From: Candidatus Bathyarchaeota archaeon BA1
GTDB taxonomy: Archaea > Thermoproteota > Bathyarchaeia > Bathyarchaeales > Bathyarchaeaceae
NCBI GenBank assembly: GCA_001399805.1
Contig: LIHJ01000032.1
Location: forward strand, 1 to 60,539
DNA: 60,539 bases
Direction: 5' to 3'
Part shown: in pieces, positions 1-8,835 of the stretch
Layout of the letters: each line of letters opens with the position of its first letter
Position numbering within the stretch: the stretch's first letter is position 1
Notes under the pieces: model-generated
Told to the model about the DNA's origin: nothing
Databases searched by the model: none
The model's input: the letters and a program-made list of their open reading frames with translations, nothing else
Program-made: the position numbers and the translations under genes

Positions 1-155
1 GAGCATCCACTCTTTTACCTGTCGCTCTCAAATCGATTAGAAAACACTGGAGAAAGGCCCCTCACATCCTTACTATGGCATCATTAGCGCTCGTCTCTCT
101 TATCCTCGCTTTGCAGAGTTTTCTTCGAGGCATAATTCCTTACATGTACGATTAG
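1..155 (+). CDS. C-terminal end of a membrane protein (partial)
   Basis: An open frame enters from the left edge (codons in phase with base 3) and stops at TAG 153-155, giving about 50 residues. A basic stretch (KSIRKHWRKAPH) is followed by one hydrophobic helix of about 20 residues and a short tail ending IPYMYD. This looks like the last transmembrane segment and C-terminus of an integral membrane protein. The family cannot be named from this tail. The neighbour on the opposite strand is a glycosyltransferase, so a surface-polysaccharide role is possible but only inferred. Confidence 0.45.
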   Translation, partial: ASTLLPVALKSIRKHWRKAPHILTMASLALVSLILALQSFLRGIIPYMYD

Positions 156-182
156 GGTTGATGACTTGAGATTTATCGAATT

Positions 183-911
183 TTACCTCACGGCTTTCCA
201 AGTACTAAATTTTGTTGTTCCGCAAAGCACCAATGACGTCCATGCTTCAAACCAGGTCTTGTATGTTCTGAATAGGCCCCACTTCTTAAGCCTTCTTCCA
301 GATTCAAGGATACACAAATCCTTTATAAACTCTATCTTCCCAATTTTTGAAAGTCGATAAGATAGCTCTCCATCTTCGGCGCAGGGCAGGATGTCGTTAA
401 ATCCGTTTACCTTAAAGAAAAACCCTCTTCTCACCGCAAAAAATTCTCCTCTTGCTTGAATTTTGAATCTCGTTGGTGGTAGCCAAAAACAAAATCGAGC
501 TGCAATGTTATAAATCGTAAAAAATATTCTCTCTAAAATTGAAGGATTTGCTGGAAAGTTGGCGCAGCTGGCTCCGATCACCTCAGGGCTTTCCAAGGAC
601 TTGGAGACTTTCTCAAGAAAATCTGCTGGAACGATGACATCGGCATCCAAGAATATCAGAACTTCTCCACGTGATTTCAGTGCCCCAAAATTCTTCGCCC
701 TTGCTATACCTCTATCTTCAAGTTTGTAAACTTTATCGGTAAAAGATCTTGCAATTTTTTCGGTCTTGTCGCTTCCGCTGTCCACTAGTATGATTTCCAT
801 TTCTACGCCTTTCAAACTTGCATGACGCTTTGCTTCAATCAGTGGCAGAAGCGTTCTTTTTATATAAGCTTGTTCTTGAAAGGTGGGCACTATTACGGAG
901 AAGCTCTTCAT
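183..911 (-). CDS. Family 2 glycosyltransferase
   Basis: A 242-residue GT-A glycosyltransferase. It opens with the GT2 signature (SVIVPTFQEQAYI, IILVDSGSDKTEKIA) and has the DXD-type metal/nucleotide-sugar motif LIFLDADV near residue 90. A later ED (near residue 180, CAEDGELSYRLSK) fits the catalytic-base region. There is no membrane anchor or signal peptide, so it should act at the cytoplasmic face of the membrane. It is clearly paralogous to the gene at 26206-26949, sharing IPTFQEE, RGIAKARNYGA and the RGEFFA(V/A)RR motif. Donor and acceptor are unknown; related proteins transfer sugars to lipids or other glycans. Confidence 0.85.
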   Translation of the reverse strand: MKSFSVIVPTFQEQAYIKRTLLPLIEAKRHASLKGVEMEIILVDSGSDKTEKIARSFTDKVYKLEDRGIARAKNFGALKSRGEVLIFLDADVIVPADFLEKVSKSLESPEVIGASCANFPANPSILERIFFTIYNIAARFCFWLPPTRFKIQARGEFFAVRRGFFFKVNGFNDILPCAEDGELSYRLSKIGKIEFIKDLCILESGRRLKKWGLFRTYKTWFEAWTSLVLCGTTKFSTWKAVR

Positions 912-952
912 TTATTCTAGCTCCAAAACTCAAACTCTTAAGGTGCCCGGCC

Positions 953-2872
953 TTACTGTCTTAAGCAAATTTTAAGTCTCGTTTTTAAAGCCTTGAAAAT
1001 GTTTTTGGGTGAACGAACCGGGTGGTTAAACCTCCTTTTTACGTCATCGATTTTTTCGCCGAAAACCTGGATACGTCCAATGTCGATCTCGCCAACTCCC
1101 GCTTTGTAGGCTCTCCATAAGGTTTCAACTGCGTAGGGGTTAAAACCCATGATATGACAACAGACCGCATCCACAGTCACGGGGTTTAACCCTGAAATGA
1201 TCAGGTCTAAGTCCACGGGGCTCCCTTGAATTGGGCCAAGCCCCTCCATCCCAACAATCCCATCCACAATGATCAAGTCCTGGCGGATTTTGCGAGTGAC
1301 AAATGCCAAAACCTCTGCCAATTGGCTGTGAAGCTCTGACTTTTTCTTGTTCGCTAAAGCGCCGAACATGTTCTTCATTGCGATGGAAATAACCATCTGA
1401 TCGTGCGTTTTGACCTTTGGGACGTTGATGAGAAAGTCAGCCTTCATCGCAGTCTTAGGAATTTGAAGGGTAAGCCCCGCAACCTCGTGTTCCTCGAACT
1501 CATCCTTGCTCAGATTTATGAACTCCACGTCGCACTTCTTAACTAAATCCATCACTCCACTCTTTGTTAACCGATAGTCTGCGGTTCCGGATACGCTGTC
1601 GGATTCTGCAACAATAACATTCCTGGTTTTTGTTTTCACAATGTTAATTGTCGCCTCTAACACCCTAGGATCCGTTATAACCATGTTTTCGATGTTCTTA
1701 GGGTAACAAACGTTTGGTTTAATCACCACGAGATCGTCTCTCTTTATGTGTAAGCCTCCGAGTAAGTCGATGGACCTTCGGATGGTGCTTTCAATATCTT
1801 CTCTAACTCGTAGTATCACCGCTTTCTCTCTGCCCGTGGGGGAGTAGGGGCTCTGTTCGAAGTGGGTGTTCACCTCGTTTATGGTTCTAATCAACTCGAT
1901 GCCATCATCAACGGAGACCCAAGATGGTTTCACTCCCTTAATGCATTGGAAGAAGTGTAGAAGCTCATTCATGTAGGAAGGATGTTTGGATCGGAGGGCG
2001 TCCCAGTATTGGCGGAGCCTCCGACCCATATGGATGGTTTCTTCTTCCCCATTCTTAATGATGGTGATATTGTAGGGCGTTCTGAGAAGATCCATCCTCA
2101 TTTGCCCTATGTCACCAACAATGTCAAATCTTAGCGTGGGGGCGAAACCATTTAGTAGAAAGGTCCATTTACCCGATAGATTAGCCATGATCCCATTTGT
2201 CAACCTCGCTTCCACATTCACCTCATCGACTACCGTGTGCCCTCTACGGCGTGCCTCAATAGACAGAACCTTTTCCAATGGGCCTCCAAGCTCGTGGCAA
2301 AGATAAGCAACATGGGGGAGCTGATCTTCAATCAGCCCTCCTTTCGCATGGAGGCGGAAGTCGGTTTTCGCTCCGTAAAACGTCAAGTTTGAAACCGCAC
2401 GACCTCGAATCCTTTGTAAGCTTCCAATTTCCCCGTCCTGAATCAGTTGTAGGGCCTTGGTAAAGCAGGGGGTGAAGGTGAAGTTGTGACCCGGCATCAA
2501 AACCAAGTGATTCGAGGTTTCCCTTTGTTTTATCTCCAACGCCTTCTTAATTGCCAGCCCCTCCTCGACGGTGCTGGCTATCGGCTTTTCACACAATACA
2601 TGCTTACCATGTTTGATGGAATCCACAACGATTCGGAAATGCGTTTCGGGAGGGGTGCAAACAAAAACCGCGTCTATATCGGCTCTCTCTAACATGAGTC
2701 GATAGTCAGCGTACCCCTCTTCGATATGATACCTTTCTAGGGCCTCATGCAGCCTACCCTCATCAATATCGACAGCCGCCACCACCTTAACGTCGCCGAT
2801 CCTCTGGAGGGAGGGTAGATGAATCGTGGTTGCAACCCTCCCGCAGCCCGCCACGCCTACCTTCAACGGCAT
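953..2872 (-). CDS. Gfo/Idh/MocA oxidoreductase fused to DUF362 domain
   Basis: About 639 residues in two unrelated halves. Residues 1-345 are a Gfo/Idh/MocA NAD(P)-dependent oxidoreductase: Rossmann motif VGVAGCGRVA at the start and the family's EKPIA motif near residue 97. Residues 350-639 form a DUF362 domain (VVIKPNVCYP, NVPKVKTHDQMVISIAMKN, DGIVGMEGLGP). DUF362 proteins are usually separate and often carry ferredoxin-type cysteines, which are absent here. I chose ATG 2872, which overlaps the upstream moeA stop as TGATG; a GTG lies one codon earlier. It is probably translationally coupled to the two moeA genes. Substrate and DUF362 function are unknown. No frameshift is visible at the junction. 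Confidence 0.8.
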   Translation of the reverse strand: MPLKVGVAGCGRVATTIHLPSLQRIGDVKVVAAVDIDEGRLHEALERYHIEEGYADYRLMLERADIDAVFVCTPPETHFRIVVDSIKHGKHVLCEKPIASTVEEGLAIKKALEIKQRETSNHLVLMPGHNFTFTPCFTKALQLIQDGEIGSLQRIRGRAVSNLTFYGAKTDFRLHAKGGLIEDQLPHVAYLCHELGGPLEKVLSIEARRRGHTVVDEVNVEARLTNGIMANLSGKWTFLLNGFAPTLRFDIVGDIGQMRMDLLRTPYNITIIKNGEEETIHMGRRLRQYWDALRSKHPSYMNELLHFFQCIKGVKPSWVSVDDGIELIRTINEVNTHFEQSPYSPTGREKAVILRVREDIESTIRRSIDLLGGLHIKRDDLVVIKPNVCYPKNIENMVITDPRVLEATINIVKTKTRNVIVAESDSVSGTADYRLTKSGVMDLVKKCDVEFINLSKDEFEEHEVAGLTLQIPKTAMKADFLINVPKVKTHDQMVISIAMKNMFGALANKKKSELHSQLAEVLAFVTRKIRQDLIIVDGIVGMEGLGPIQGSPVDLDLIISGLNPVTVDAVCCHIMGFNPYAVETLWRAYKAGVGEIDIGRIQVFGEKIDDVKRRFNHPVRSPKNIFKALKTRLKICLRQ

Positions 2873-4131
2873 CACCCCATCGACAGAACGCCTTGTAAAG
2901 GCTTAAACAAATGAACAGCAACCTCTTCTCCGGCGTTAATAAACTGTTGGCTCTCCTCTATCTCTATGAAACCGTCCGCTCTCACCAGCGTGGTTATGGC
3001 GCCTGAAAGTCCTGGTGGAACTGGTGAGGCAATCAGCCTCCCCGATCTGTCGCGGGTGAGTTTCACCATCACGAAGGTTCGACGACCTCTCGCTGGAAAC
3101 ACCTTCGATGCGACAACAGCACCAACTGTGGAATGTTTTTCTTCACGCCTTCCAGCCATGCTGCAGACCATGGGGCGAACGAACGTATGGAACATTAGCA
3201 GGGAGGAGGTGGGGTGACCGGGAAGGGAGAAAACAGGCTTTCCATCAATGATTGCAATTGTGGTGGGCTTTCCCGGTTTAGAGGCTATTCCGCAAACAAC
3301 CACGCCGGGTTTACCCAATGTATTTAGCACCCGAGGGATGACATCTGTGGGTCCAACCGAAACCCCACCTGAAGTAATAACAATGTCCGCCAAGCCTAGC
3401 GACCTCTTGATTGCCGATTTAAGCTGATCCATTTCATCGGGGATAACTCCCAAAATGACTGGGTCACCTCCGCATTCCAAGACCGCAGCGCTCAGGGAGT
3501 GAGTATTAATGTCGTAGATTTTTCCTGGTGGAAGCGGTCTGCCAGGCTCAACGATCTCCGCGCCCGTGGAGATGATAGCCACCCTCGGTCGTTTGTAGAC
3601 GCTAACCTCTGTTAAGCCGAGCGCGGCTAAAACCCCTATCTCATGGGAGCGTAAGGTTTGTCCTCTCCTCAGGATGGCCTCCCCCTCATGGATGTCGGAG
3701 CCCGCCCTCATCACATTCTCCCCCTTCGAAACCGAGCTGGTAATGAAAACCTCGTCGTCGCTTTGAATGGCATACTCCATCATGACAACCGCATCAGCGC
3801 CTTGAGGCAGGGGCGCACCCGTGGCTATCTCGGCGGTGGAGCCACTTTCCACGACCACGCCAGGGGTCTCACCCACGCTCACACACCCACAGAGTCTAAG
3901 GGAAACGGGGCGGTCCTCATCCGCGCCAAAGGTATCTGTGGATCTCACTGCATAACCATCTACCGTTGCTCGATCAAAAGGTGGGACATCCATCGGCGCC
4001 ACAACATCCTCAGCCAGAACACGATTGTTGGTCTCAGAAAGGGGGACTCGCTCCATGCCCACGGGTTTTGGGGAAAACTTTCGCTCAAGTATCTGTTTAG
4101 CTTCGTCGATCGAAAGTAATTTTCTAAACAA
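2872..4131 (-). CDS. moeA: Molybdopterin molybdenumtransferase MoeA (paralogue 1)
   Basis: A MoeA-family enzyme that inserts molybdate or tungstate into adenylylated molybdopterin. It shows LAEDVVAPMDVPPFDR..VDGYAV at the N-terminus, ATGAPLPQGADAVVMMEY, the central MPT-binding TSGGVSVGPTDV with a downstream SLPGHPTSS, and the C-terminal beta domain. The frame is open upstream to 4197, but that part lies inside the next moeA and looks non-native. TTG 4131 (protein starting LFRKLLSIDEAKQIL) is preceded by a G-rich Shine-Dalgarno-like run and overlaps the upstream stop by 8 nt. Archaea often carry two MoeA copies, possibly for Mo versus W; which is which cannot be read here. It is the middle gene of a moeA-moeA-fusion operon. 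Confidence 0.9.
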   Translation of the reverse strand: MFRKLLSIDEAKQILERKFSPKPVGMERVPLSETNNRVLAEDVVAPMDVPPFDRATVDGYAVRSTDTFGADEDRPVSLRLCGCVSVGETPGVVVESGSTAEIATGAPLPQGADAVVMMEYAIQSDDEVFITSSVSKGENVMRAGSDIHEGEAILRRGQTLRSHEIGVLAALGLTEVSVYKRPRVAIISTGAEIVEPGRPLPPGKIYDINTHSLSAAVLECGGDPVILGVIPDEMDQLKSAIKRSLGLADIVITSGGVSVGPTDVIPRVLNTLGKPGVVVCGIASKPGKPTTIAIIDGKPVFSLPGHPTSSLLMFHTFVRPMVCSMAGRREEKHSTVGAVVASKVFPARGRRTFVMVKLTRDRSGRLIASPVPPGLSGAITTLVRADGFIEIEESQQFINAGEEVAVHLFKPLQGVLSMG

Positions 4132-5368
4132 GTGGTGCCCCCCCAATTTTATCGAAGAGGTGCACGGTGACGAATTCGGCCTCCTCAAGTCCCTCACAGT
4201 TTTCTGGAATCACCGCGTATCCATTTGCCTTGGTCATTGTTGTGAGGACCCCCGCACCCTTTACCCGAACGGGCTCAACGAAAAGTTCGCCGCCTCTCTC
4301 GAAAACATGAACCCTCAAGAAGACCCGCCGCCCCAATGCTGAAGGGACCCTCTGGGTTAATCTTGCCCTCAGCATGGGCCTGGGCTCGCTCCCCGCTCCC
4401 AACAGTTTAAGGAGGACGGGTCGAGCAAAAACCTCAAACCCGATCATGGCCGCAACCGGATTTCCCGACAAGATGATGATAGGCTTTCCCTGAAGGATTG
4501 CCAGTCCTGTCGGCATGCCTGGGCGCATGGCTACCCCATGCACAATCATGCCTGGCTCTCCGATCTGATTTATGGCTGTCGGGACAAGGTCGGTGTATCC
4601 GACGCTAGTTCCCCCGGTCGTGATGATCATATCGGCTTCAATTATCCCCTCCCGAATCTTTGCACCAATTGCATCCAGATCATCTTTTGCTATGCCGAGG
4701 TCCAAGGGGTCTGCGCCCAGTTCCTGGCACATGCAGGAAAGAATCATGCGGTTTACGTCAATTATTTGATCTGGCTTTGGCTTGTGGCCCAGCTCAACCA
4801 GCTCGCTCCCGGTGGATAGGATGCCAACCTTGGGCTTTTCAGCGACACCAACAAGCGTCACACCCAGTGCGGCCAACAAGCCTGTGTGATGGGGCTTTAA
4901 CCGAGTTCCCACCTTCACCGCTACCTCACCCCTCCGAACGTCTTCACCCCTCTTGGAGACATTCTCGCCAGGGGTGACCGAGCTCCAAACCTCGATTTTG
5001 TCACGAATCCTCCTCGTATGCTCCAGCATAACCACCGCATCAGCGCCACGAGGGAGCGGTTTTCCCGTCCAAATCTGCCTCGCCTCGTTCTCACCAACCT
5101 CATCCTGCTTGGCCAGCCTGAGGATTTTTGGGGTGAATTGGGATGCCCCAAAGGTGTCCTGTGCCCTCACAGCGTAGCCATCCACCGCTGAACGGTCGAA
5201 GGGGGGCAGGTCATCCTCCGCCACAACATCCTCAGCTAATACTCGCCCCAACGCCTCATGGAGGTGGATCCGAGCTGACCCCAACCTTACTAATGGAAGT
5301 TGCCTTAGAAATATTGAAAGAGCGTCATCGACGCTCGTGAGTTTTTGGAATCCTTTAAGTCGCGCCAA
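4124..5368 (-). CDS. moeA: Molybdopterin molybdenumtransferase MoeA (paralogue 2)
   Basis: A 414-residue MoeA homologue with the complete family architecture: LAEDVVAEDDLPPFDRSAVDGYAV, TGKPLPRGADAVVMLEH, TTGGTSVGYTDLVPTAI and ILSGNPVAAMIGFE. It is first in the operon and overlaps the downstream moeA. Both copies keep the conserved motifs, so neither looks degraded. It should act in cytoplasmic Mo/W cofactor assembly, consistent with a strictly anaerobic archaeon that uses tungsto- or molybdoenzymes; none of those is in the window. The ATG start fits the normal MoeA N-terminus (about ten residues before the first helix). Confidence 0.9.
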   Translation of the reverse strand: MARLKGFQKLTSVDDALSIFLRQLPLVRLGSARIHLHEALGRVLAEDVVAEDDLPPFDRSAVDGYAVRAQDTFGASQFTPKILRLAKQDEVGENEARQIWTGKPLPRGADAVVMLEHTRRIRDKIEVWSSVTPGENVSKRGEDVRRGEVAVKVGTRLKPHHTGLLAALGVTLVGVAEKPKVGILSTGSELVELGHKPKPDQIIDVNRMILSCMCQELGADPLDLGIAKDDLDAIGAKIREGIIEADMIITTGGTSVGYTDLVPTAINQIGEPGMIVHGVAMRPGMPTGLAILQGKPIIILSGNPVAAMIGFEVFARPVLLKLLGAGSEPRPMLRARLTQRVPSALGRRVFLRVHVFERGGELFVEPVRVKGAGVLTTMTKANGYAVIPENCEGLEEAEFVTVHLFDKIGGAPLV

Positions 5369-5593
5369 GGTTTAACACCATCAACGGCCAGACAAGATGT
5401 TAATAATCCGCAATTTAAGTTGTGAGATTCTGTAGGTTAATCCGCGCAGTCATGCTGCTGGATTTTGACTCACTAAACTCCATTTATGTCTCGTTTAAAA
5501 TTGGGTTCCTTCCGAGCCGCTTACTAGACCCATGGGTACCGTCCATAATTTTTTTCTCACCAACAACTCCTTCACTTATACGCCAAATGTATG

Positions 5594-6469
5594 TTAACGC
5601 TTACTTCTCTCCCCCAACTCTCTTAACAAGATGTCTCGCATCTTTTGAGCGTCGATGTCAAGGATTGGGCTCTCACTGATGATCACGGGTTTTAAATCCA
5701 TCTCCACGATTAGATTTGCCAAAAATCTGAACTCGGGTCCAAACCCAGCCTCATCCATGGTGTGGTGGCGCCTCTCCCCCTTCTCCGCGAATTCAACAGG
5801 GGTATAGTGGCAATGCAGGTTCCTCAACATATCGGTTCCCAATCTTTTCTCAATAGCGTCCATCACCTTTTGGTAGTCGCCTATCGTCCTCAGCCTGCCC
5901 CCCTCCCTCGCGTGGATGTGGGACCAATCTATTATGGGATCCGTCAACTCAACCCTCTCACAAAGCCCCAATATCTCATCTAAGCTTCCCAGCTGTGAAA
6001 GCTTACCAGTTGTCTCGGGTCCGAGACGCACCTCACCTATTCCAAGCGAATGAAGCGATTCCACAACCTCGCCCATGGCATTCACACAAAGCTCGAGGGC
6101 CTCCTTAGGAGTCCTCTTACCATAAAACCCGGGATGGAACACCACCACATGCGCACCCATCCAATCCGCAGCCGTTGCGCATGCAATCAAGCGCTTTTTG
6201 CTCCCCTCTATGGTTTCCCTGTCCCCGCAAAGGTTGATGAAGTACGATCCATGTAAGGTTAGCCACACATCGTATTTCTTGGCATTAATCCCAAGTGCTT
6301 CTGCGTCCTCCATCTTCATTTGTGGTTTGGGACCCCATCGGGTTGCTTGATACTCAAAGGCGTCAAGTCCTTCATCATGAAGGTATTTGGGGAATTCAAC
6401 AACTGAGCGCTTGAGGGCTTTAAACGCCGTGGGAACCCCGGCTGGACCAAACCTGGGTCGGTCAGCCAC
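5594..6469 (-). CDS. Endonuclease IV-like TIM-barrel protein
   Basis: A TIM-barrel protein of the AP endonuclease 2 / xylose isomerase-like fold, closest in motifs to archaeal endonuclease IV-like proteins (LTLHGSYFINL, VVFHPGFYG, GPETTGK, IDWSHIHAREG, HCHYTPVEF, PVIISESP). The His, Glu and Asp residues at strand ends match the metal-binding pattern of the family. The frame continues upstream to 6574 into the neighbour, but GTG 6469 (VADRPRFGPAGVP) has a good GGTGGTGA Shine-Dalgarno and fits the typical N-terminus, giving about 291 residues. A role in abasic-site repair is plausible; a sugar-phosphate isomerase role cannot be excluded. Confidence 0.75.
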   Translation of the reverse strand: MADRPRFGPAGVPTAFKALKRSVVEFPKYLHDEGLDAFEYQATRWGPKPQMKMEDAEALGINAKKYDVWLTLHGSYFINLCGDRETIEGSKKRLIACATAADWMGAHVVVFHPGFYGKRTPKEALELCVNAMGEVVESLHSLGIGEVRLGPETTGKLSQLGSLDEILGLCERVELTDPIIDWSHIHAREGGRLRTIGDYQKVMDAIEKRLGTDMLRNLHCHYTPVEFAEKGERRHHTMDEAGFGPEFRFLANLIVEMDLKPVIISESPILDIDAQKMRDILLRELGERSKR

Positions 6470-6527
6470 TTCATCACCACCATTTATCCACAATATAAAA
6501 TAGAGATTTCCCAAGTTAAGAAATTGA

Positions 6528-7472
6528 TTATCGTGGCTTTGGACGGCGATAGAGGCGGGAGGTGTACCACCCATATTCTAAGGCCGCGAAGGTGGAGATC
6601 CATGCCGCGATGTTTTGGCAGATGGCGTACTTCCACACTAAGTCGAGTTTCACTACAGGTGCTGTTATGGGCGTCACAGAGTTCTCGATGGTGCCTCTGA
6701 AAGCTGGTGCAGCGGCAAGCAGTGCATTATTTATTGCTGAGGCTAGCCACCATATGGGGGGCAGGGCCTGTCCTATTGCTTGGGCTGTGCTGAAGGTTTG
6801 GAGTACGAGCCTATGGAAGGATGGGTTTCCCCCATAGAACCCAGTGGTGGCATCATAAATCAGCCTCGGATATCCCAGAGCGCATAGCGCAAAAAAGGAC
6901 ACCACAAATACCGTGAGGATGGCTGCGGTGCTTTTAATGGCGGCTTTCGCGAAAAAAAGTCGTTGCGTCAAATATGAGATGCCGCGGACTCGGAGAATGG
7001 CTGCGCCCGCTCGTCGATACAAAGATGTAAGAGCCCAACCGATTCTTTGGAACTTCTTGCCCATCCTCTTATAAAACCGTTTGATTGACTTAAAGCGTTT
7101 CTGGGTCGTCCTTACCTGTTGAACCTTTCGGGCAATTGATGGCTTCTTGATGGGCTCCATCCTGCGTGGCACCACTGCCGCATACTTCGTGAGATGCATC
7201 CAGCTTGAAGCAAGAACAACGATCACCCCGAAGGGGATCAAATGAAACAACGGGCTAATGGTTAGGGTGAAAGATAAACCAGTTAAGGGGACCCAAATAG
7301 TTCCAGTGAGCAAGGATTTGTCCGTTAGCCCAAGGGATAGGAAAAAAGAGACCAAGGAGTACTCGGTAAGGGAGGACAGTATCAAAAATAGCACCATAGC
7401 AGCGAACCCCTTCGGCGCTGTCCATTTAAAAATCAAGCGTTTCCAACGTTCCTCATAGGACACGTCATCCAC
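6528..7472 (-). CDS. Multi-pass membrane protein of unknown function
   Basis: A 314-residue protein from GTG 7472. About five hydrophobic segments are visible: two or three in the first 100 residues, one near 180-205 (AAILTVFVVSFFALCALGY), and weaker ones near 240 and 290. Between about 105 and 160 lies a strongly basic cytoplasmic-type loop rich in Lys and Arg, with a KRFKSIKRFYKRMGKKF stretch. I recognise no family. The basic loop between membrane segments could bind nucleic acid or phospholipid. It lies just upstream of the endonuclease IV-like gene on the same strand, with about 60 nt to that gene's preferred start. Confidence 0.65.
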   Translation of the reverse strand: MDDVSYEERWKRLIFKWTAPKGFAAMVLFLILSSLTEYSLVSFFLSLGLTDKSLLTGTIWVPLTGLSFTLTISPLFHLIPFGVIVVLASSWMHLTKYAAVVPRRMEPIKKPSIARKVQQVRTTQKRFKSIKRFYKRMGKKFQRIGWALTSLYRRAGAAILRVRGISYLTQRLFFAKAAIKSTAAILTVFVVSFFALCALGYPRLIYDATTGFYGGNPSFHRLVLQTFSTAQAIGQALPPIWWLASAINNALLAAAPAFRGTIENSVTPITAPVVKLDLVWKYAICQNIAAWISTFAALEYGWYTSRLYRRPKPR

Positions 7473-7648
7473 CTCATTACAATTCTATTTTGATGGTTTA
7501 CTCCAACTCTTAATGTATTATGGTTGCTAAATTTTAAATTTATATGCAAGCCAAGTATTAAAGGAACTTTGCAAGCGTCGGTTTTGAATTGTCAACGGTC
7601 GCGTTATAATATCTCTGCAATCAGTCCGAGATGCTCAAAAATTCTTTT

Positions 7649-7999
7649 TCATCCCTCCTTTTCTTGAGTTTCTTTTGTGCATAGAAATTCTACTGGTTCA
7701 TCGCCGATGTTCTTGAATTGATGCTCCTCAAACGAGGGGATAAATACAACGTCCCTGGATTTTACCACAACTTCTTGGTCTCCTCCTCGGACAAGAGCCT
7801 TTCCCTGAAGCATAAACACCTCGTGCTCATGCGCGTGCCTCTCCAGTGGGGTATAGCCTCCAACATTGATGGTGAAAAGCCGAAGTTGCAGTCTCTCCGC
7901 GCCCACACCCTTGTGCAACAGGTATTTCACTCTCACCCCTCGTGCCCCCTCTTCGTCGACCTCGTATTCCCTCACCCTCTCCACGCTGGTCACATACAA
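7649..7999 (-). CDS. Small cupin-domain protein
   Basis: A single-domain cupin of 116 residues. Cupin motif 1 is visible as LERHAHEHEVFMLQGKALV, with His residues and a Glu as metal ligands, and motif 2 as PSFEEHQFKNIGDEPVEFLC. The TTG start at 7999 is preceded by a GGGATGA element. Small archaeal cupins bind a divalent metal and are often sensors or isomerases; the substrate cannot be predicted. The gene is divergent from the HEPN-like gene at 8217, with a perfect palindrome between them. Confidence 0.8.
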   Translation of the reverse strand: MYVTSVERVREYEVDEEGARGVRVKYLLHKGVGAERLQLRLFTINVGGYTPLERHAHEHEVFMLQGKALVRGGDQEVVVKSRDVVFIPSFEEHQFKNIGDEPVEFLCTKETQEKEG

Positions 8000-8149
8000 T
8001 TGTCATCCCTTAACAGCAAGCTCACAAGATGTGCAGATATGCGTTTCCAACAGTTCACACTCTTCTGTGTGATGCCCAATTTACTGTTGATTTTCCAGTG
8101 TGAATCACATTCGTGGATTTGTATGTGTGCGCTCGGTTGGATAGGCCCT

Positions 8150-8167
8150 CTATTTGGATCCAAATAG
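8150..8167. promoter_or_regulatory. 18-bp perfect palindrome (candidate operator)
   Basis: CTATTTGGATCCAAATAG is a perfect 18-bp inverted repeat between the divergent cupin gene (starting at 7999) and the HEPN-like gene (starting near 8217). Its position about 50 nt upstream of the plus-strand gene suits an operator for a dimeric regulator. This is inference from symmetry and location only. Confidence 0.4.
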
Positions 8168-8216
8168 GTTTTCGGTGTGTGAATGTTTAAGAGGTTTCTG
8201 TTGTCATCTAACATGA

Positions 8217-8591
8217 ATGGGGTGTGTTTGGTTGGCGGGTGTTAAGGAGCACTTGAAGAGTGCCGGGGAGTTTTTTGAGGCTGGTGTGGAGCATTTTGAG
8301 AGTGGTCGTCGTTCTGGTAGTTTGATGGTGATGAGGGAGGGCTGCAAGAAGGTTTTTCATGCTTACACTGAGGTTGTTTCGGCCTTGATACAGAAGCGGG
8401 GTTTCCCTGAGTCTGATTCTCACTCTGAGAGAAGAGATGCGTTGAACAAACTTGGGGAGAAGCGGCTAGTCAAAATTGGAGATGATGCGTTTCTTTATCT
8501 TCATTCTTATGCTTATTATGGGGGCAAGATTTTTCCTGAGGTTGATAAGTGCTTGAAGGACGTTGATGAGGGCAATAAGATACGTGAATAG
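8217..8591 (+). CDS. HEPN/PaREP1-like small helical protein
   Basis: A 124-residue, almost fully helical protein (KEHLKSAGEFFEAGVEHFESGR, MREGCKKVFHAYTEVVSALI, DALNKLGEKR). The pattern resembles archaeal HEPN/PaREP1 proteins, which often pair with small antitoxins or nucleotidyltransferases. I see no clear Rx4-6H catalytic motif. ATG 8217 is used; TTG 8232 (LAGVKEHL) is an alternative start and has a GGGGTG upstream. It lies directly upstream of a TumA/TumE-like pair and could belong to the same accessory island. The assignment rests on the helical pattern and is tentative. Confidence 0.5.
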   Translation: MGCVWLAGVKEHLKSAGEFFEAGVEHFESGRRSGSLMVMREGCKKVFHAYTEVVSALIQKRGFPESDSHSERRDALNKLGEKRLVKIGDDAFLYLHSYAYYGGKIFPEVDKCLKDVDEGNKIRE

Positions 8592-8631
8592 AAAGATTGA
8601 AAAAGACTTAATTTAATCTGTTGCTTTTTAA

Positions 8632-8835
8632 TTGTTTGAATTAAGGAGTTTGAGTGCCGAGATTCTAGGCATTCATGCCAAGTATGGGGGTAGATCTTTT
8701 GATGAGCTTTGGGGTAAGCTGGAGAAGGGTGAGGTTTTTGAGTCTGAATGTTTCGATGATTTGACTAAGCTGGAATATTTGGAGCTTAGGGCAGATAAGG
8801 CTCGGAAGATTTTGAAGGAGCACCTCGGTACGTGA
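8632..8835 (+). CDS. Small acidic protein, likely antitoxin of the TumE-like toxin
   Basis: 67 residues from a TTG start; helical and acidic (WGKLEKGEVFESECFDDLTKLEYLEL, then a basic tail). The stop overlaps the next gene's GTG as GTGA, the typical coupling of an antitoxin to its toxin. The downstream protein is TumE-like, and TumA antitoxins are small proteins encoded just upstream of TumE. I cannot identify a DNA-binding fold. The antitoxin role is inferred from size and coupling. Confidence 0.55.
   Translation: MFELRSLSAEILGIHAKYGGRSFDELWGKLEKGEVFESECFDDLTKLEYLELRADKARKILKEHLGT

Noticed and set aside
4025..4342. Plus-strand frames inside the moeA genes
   Set aside because: Both moeA genes on the opposite strand are complete; these are shadows without start signals.
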